Shown here piece by piece: positions 31,162 to 32,758 of a stretch of DNA of 32,758 nucleotides (the stretch's first letter is position 1; the number at the start of each line of letters is the position of its first letter). Position numbers and translations under genes: made by a program. Source of the stretch: an uncultured Eubacteriales bacterium (GTDB lineage Bacteria; Bacillota; Clostridia; Oscillospirales; CAG-272). A model generated the notes under the pieces. That model was not told the origin of the DNA and did not search any database. It worked only from the letters and a program-made list of their open reading frames with translations. The DNA lies in NCBI GenBank assembly GCA_905210485.1, contig CAJLXA010000019.1:1-32758 (forward strand), in the 5' to 3' direction.

Positions 31162-31653
31162 ATGACGATAGAAGAGATTCGTGAAAATGACATTGCCGCG
31201 TGTCTGGAAATCTACAATTATTATATAAAGGAAACATTTTTTACTTTGGAAGAAGCGCCGCTTGCGGTGGAAGAATACGCGGCGCGTGTACACCGTGTGA
31301 TGTCGGACGGCTATCCGTTCTTTGTAGCGCGTGATGAAGCAGAGCGTGTCGTCGGATTTGCTTACCTTGACGTATTCAATCCGCGTAGCGGGTATCGGCA
31401 TACGGCCGATTTGTCCATTTATGTGCGCCATGATCTGCGCCACAGTCATATAGGCGGCGCTTTGCTTGCCGCGGCGGAAGAAGCGGCACGCGAACGGAAT
31501 ATTGACAACCTGATTTCCATCATTACGGCGGAAAACACGGCGTCGATTCGTTTTCATGAAAAACACGGTTTCGTTTCCGAGGGACTTCTGCACGGAATAG
31601 CGCAAAAATTCGGTAAACGATTCGGCGTCGCCTATTATCGGAAAAGCCTGTAA
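31162..31653 (+). CDS. GNAT acetyltransferase, phosphinothricin acetyltransferase-like
   Basis: A 163-residue GNAT enzyme that moves an acetyl group from acetyl-CoA to an amine. The layout follows the Pat/MddA (YncA) group: an N-terminal EIYNYYI, a TLEEAPLAVEEYAARV segment, ADLSIYVRHDLR leading into the CoA loop RHSHIGGALL, then ENTASIRFHEKHGF and the C-terminal GIAQKFGKRF. Enzymes of this group act on methionine derivatives, phosphinothricin or related amino acids; the substrate here is unknown. GAGGAG precedes the start. Confidence 0.9.
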   Translation: MTIEEIRENDIAACLEIYNYYIKETFFTLEEAPLAVEEYAARVHRVMSDGYPFFVARDEAERVVGFAYLDVFNPRSGYRHTADLSIYVRHDLRHSHIGGALLAAAEEAARERNIDNLISIITAENTASIRFHEKHGFVSEGLLHGIAQKFGKRFGVAYYRKSL

Positions 31654-31694
31654 AGCGGCTTTTATTAAACAGTAAAACATCATGCCGCCAAATA

Positions 31695-31728
31695 AAAAAG
31701 CCGGTTCCTGAAAAGGAACCGGCTTTTT
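31695..31728. terminator. Bidirectional terminator, GNAT / tRNA-Arg
   Basis: A perfect 14-bp stem AAAAAGCCGGTTCC and its complement with a TGAAAA loop. On the minus strand it starts 1-2 nt after the tRNA CCA end. Confidence 0.92.
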
Positions 31729-31729
31729 G

Positions 31730-31807
31730 TGGCGTTGCTACCCGGGCTCGAACCGGGGGCCTGCTGCTTAGGAGGCAGCCGCTCATATCCATCTGAGCTA
31801 TAGCAAC
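31730..31807 (-). tRNA. tRNA-Arg (anticodon CCU)
   Basis: On the minus strand: acceptor GTTGCTA/TAGCAAC, D stem GCTC/GAGC, anticodon stem GCTGC/GCAGC with loop CTCCTAA (anticodon CCT), a 5-nt variable loop, T arm CCCGG-TTCGAGC-CCGGG, discriminator G and an encoded CCA (31730-31732). All stems pair fully. It reads AGG codons. Confidence 0.97.
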
Positions 31808-32220
31808 AAATATCTATAAGAATAAAAGAAAATGTTCCGCAGTCGAAACGGAAAAACAAAGAACGCTGATTTTACCGTCGGGGACAATGCCGCCGCGGTG
31901 AAGCAATCCCGCCCCGAATCTGCGGTCGCGCATAAGATTTCCGGCGGTCAAAGCATCGGGAACTTATGCGGGCGAAAAACCGTGTTTCATCTTCGCAGCA
32001 TATCGTGTACACGGGGATTTGCATGCATTTTTTCATTCTTTACATAGTATAGCACGGTTTTTCCGCAAAAGCAAGAGAAAAACGCGGTGTTCCTCCTCCG
32101 TTTTACGGTTTTATTCGTGGAATTGTGCATATTTTTGACAAAATTTATGAACAAATGGTGAATTTTTTAACTTTACCACATGGAATTTTGCGGGAACATA
32201 TAGCAATCCTATAAAGAATG
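31808..32220. other. Intergenic stretch between tRNA-Arg and ppdK
   Basis: No gene is supported. Frames here lack family features. The right part (about 32100-32220) is AT-rich and forms the ppdK upstream region. The left part should hold the tRNA promoter, but no clear -35/-10 pair stands out. Confidence 0.4.
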
Positions 32221-32229
32221 TGATATAAT
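32221..32229 (+). promoter_or_regulatory. ppdK extended -10 promoter element
   Basis: TGATATAAT matches the extended -10 form TGnTATAAT. No good -35 box lies 17 bp upstream, as is usual for such promoters. Confidence 0.65.
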
Positions 32230-32301
32230 AGCAGATGCGGCTCCTGCGGCCGTTTTACATTGCGATCAACACATATATATAATTTGAAAGGAAAAGACAA
32301 G

Positions 32302-32758
32302 ATGAGCAAGAAGAAGTATGTTTATCTCTTCACCGAAGGCAACGCCGATATGCGCGAGCTTCTCGGCGGCAAGGGCGCAAACCTCGCCGAAATGACCAAT
32401 ATCGGTCTCCCTGTTCCGCAGGGCTTTACCATTTCCACGGAGGCTTGCACGCAGTATTATGAAGACGGCCGTCAGATCAACGACGAAATCATGGCCGAAA
32501 TCATGGAAAACATTGAAAAGATGGAAAAGATCACCGGCAAGAAATTCGGCGATCATGAAAATCCGCTTCTCGTTTCGGTTCGTTCCGGCGCCCGCGCTTC
32601 CATGCCCGGTATGATGGACACCATTCTGAACCTCGGTCTGAACGAAGACGTTGTCAACGTCATTGCAAAGAAATCCGGCAATCCCCGTTGGGCATGGGAC
32701 TGCTACAGAAGATTTATTCAGATGTATTCCGACGTTGTTATGGAAGTCGGCAAGAAAT
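32302..32758 (+). CDS. ppdK: Pyruvate, phosphate dikinase (N-terminal part)
   Basis: The first 152 codons of a gene that runs past the window edge. PPDK interconverts pyruvate + ATP + Pi with phosphoenolpyruvate + AMP + PPi, and full proteins have ~870-900 residues. The N-terminal ATP-grasp region is clear: LLGGKGANLAEM (residues ~20-31), GLPVPQGFTIST (~35-46) and SVRSGARASMPGMMDTILNLG (first 20 shown family-diagnostic, ~93-113). AAAGGA precedes the start. In Clostridia it often replaces pyruvate kinase in glycolysis, which fits the pgk-tpiA genes in this window. Confidence 0.96.
   Translation, partial: MSKKKYVYLFTEGNADMRELLGGKGANLAEMTNIGLPVPQGFTISTEACTQYYEDGRQINDEIMAEIMENIEKMEKITGKKFGDHENPLLVSVRSGARASMPGMMDTILNLGLNEDVVNVIAKKSGNPRWAWDCYRRFIQMYSDVVMEVGKK

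Noticed and set aside
1..32758. CRISPR arrays, insertion sequences, prophage genes or a compact defence island
   Set aside because: No regularly spaced direct repeats, transposase, integrase or phage structural genes were seen on either strand.

Overview
The window looks like a chromosomal segment of an endospore-forming Bacillota of class Clostridia. The evidence is a spoVAC-spoVAD-spoVAE cluster, strong AAGGAG-type ribosome binding sites, TTGACA/TATAAT-like promoters, PyrR, a PadR/HAAS pair and pyruvate phosphate dikinase. Base composition is close to even, with AT-rich gene junctions. The giant cysteine-repeat lipoprotein and the enlarged phosphoglycerate kinase suggest an uncultured gut lineage (Christensenellales-like). 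That placement is an impression; no marker gene here proves it.

Layout. 1-6491: a minus-strand gene for a 2,074-residue lipoprotein full of CxxC repeats. 6492-7100: no protein gene, but many RNA hairpins, including a well-bounded candidate small RNA of about 195 nt. 7274-9044: an ECF transporter S component divergent from a C-terminally truncated MocR/PdxR-type regulator, with interlocking promoters. 9666-12533: a SLOG-fold protein, a Gfo/Idh/MocA oxidoreductase and an alpha/beta hydrolase. 12617-15318: the sporulation operon spoVAC-AD-AE (minus) divergent from pyrR. 15443-17769: malQ and rsmG (minus). 17989-18461: a frameshifted lipoprotein. 18842-20911: pgk-tpiA. 21070-23916: M29 aminopeptidase, LUD-domain protein and MscS channel. 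23969-26320: a large metallophosphoesterase. 26526-29276: MATE exporter, TetR regulator, and a small lipoprotein preceded by an array of GGACA/TGTCC half-sites. 29459-30768: an AT-rich PadR/HAAS/secreted-protein cassette. 31162-32758: a GNAT acetyltransferase, tRNA-Arg(CCU) and the start of ppdK.

The core genes are ordinary: lower glycolysis, glycogen/maltodextrin use, pyrimidine control, 16S rRNA methylation and DPA loading of spores. The accessory interest lies in (a) the candidate structured RNA at 6735-6930, (b) a recurring 16-bp palindrome GTAAAYNNNNRTTTAC at several gene junctions, (c) the PadR/HAAS/secreted cassette with a palindromic operator over its own -10 box, (d) the TetR half-site array, and (e) the frameshifted or truncated genes. 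Most transcription units end in near-symmetric A-tract/stem/T-tract hairpins that could stop transcription from both sides. No IS element, integrase, CRISPR array or rRNA was seen.
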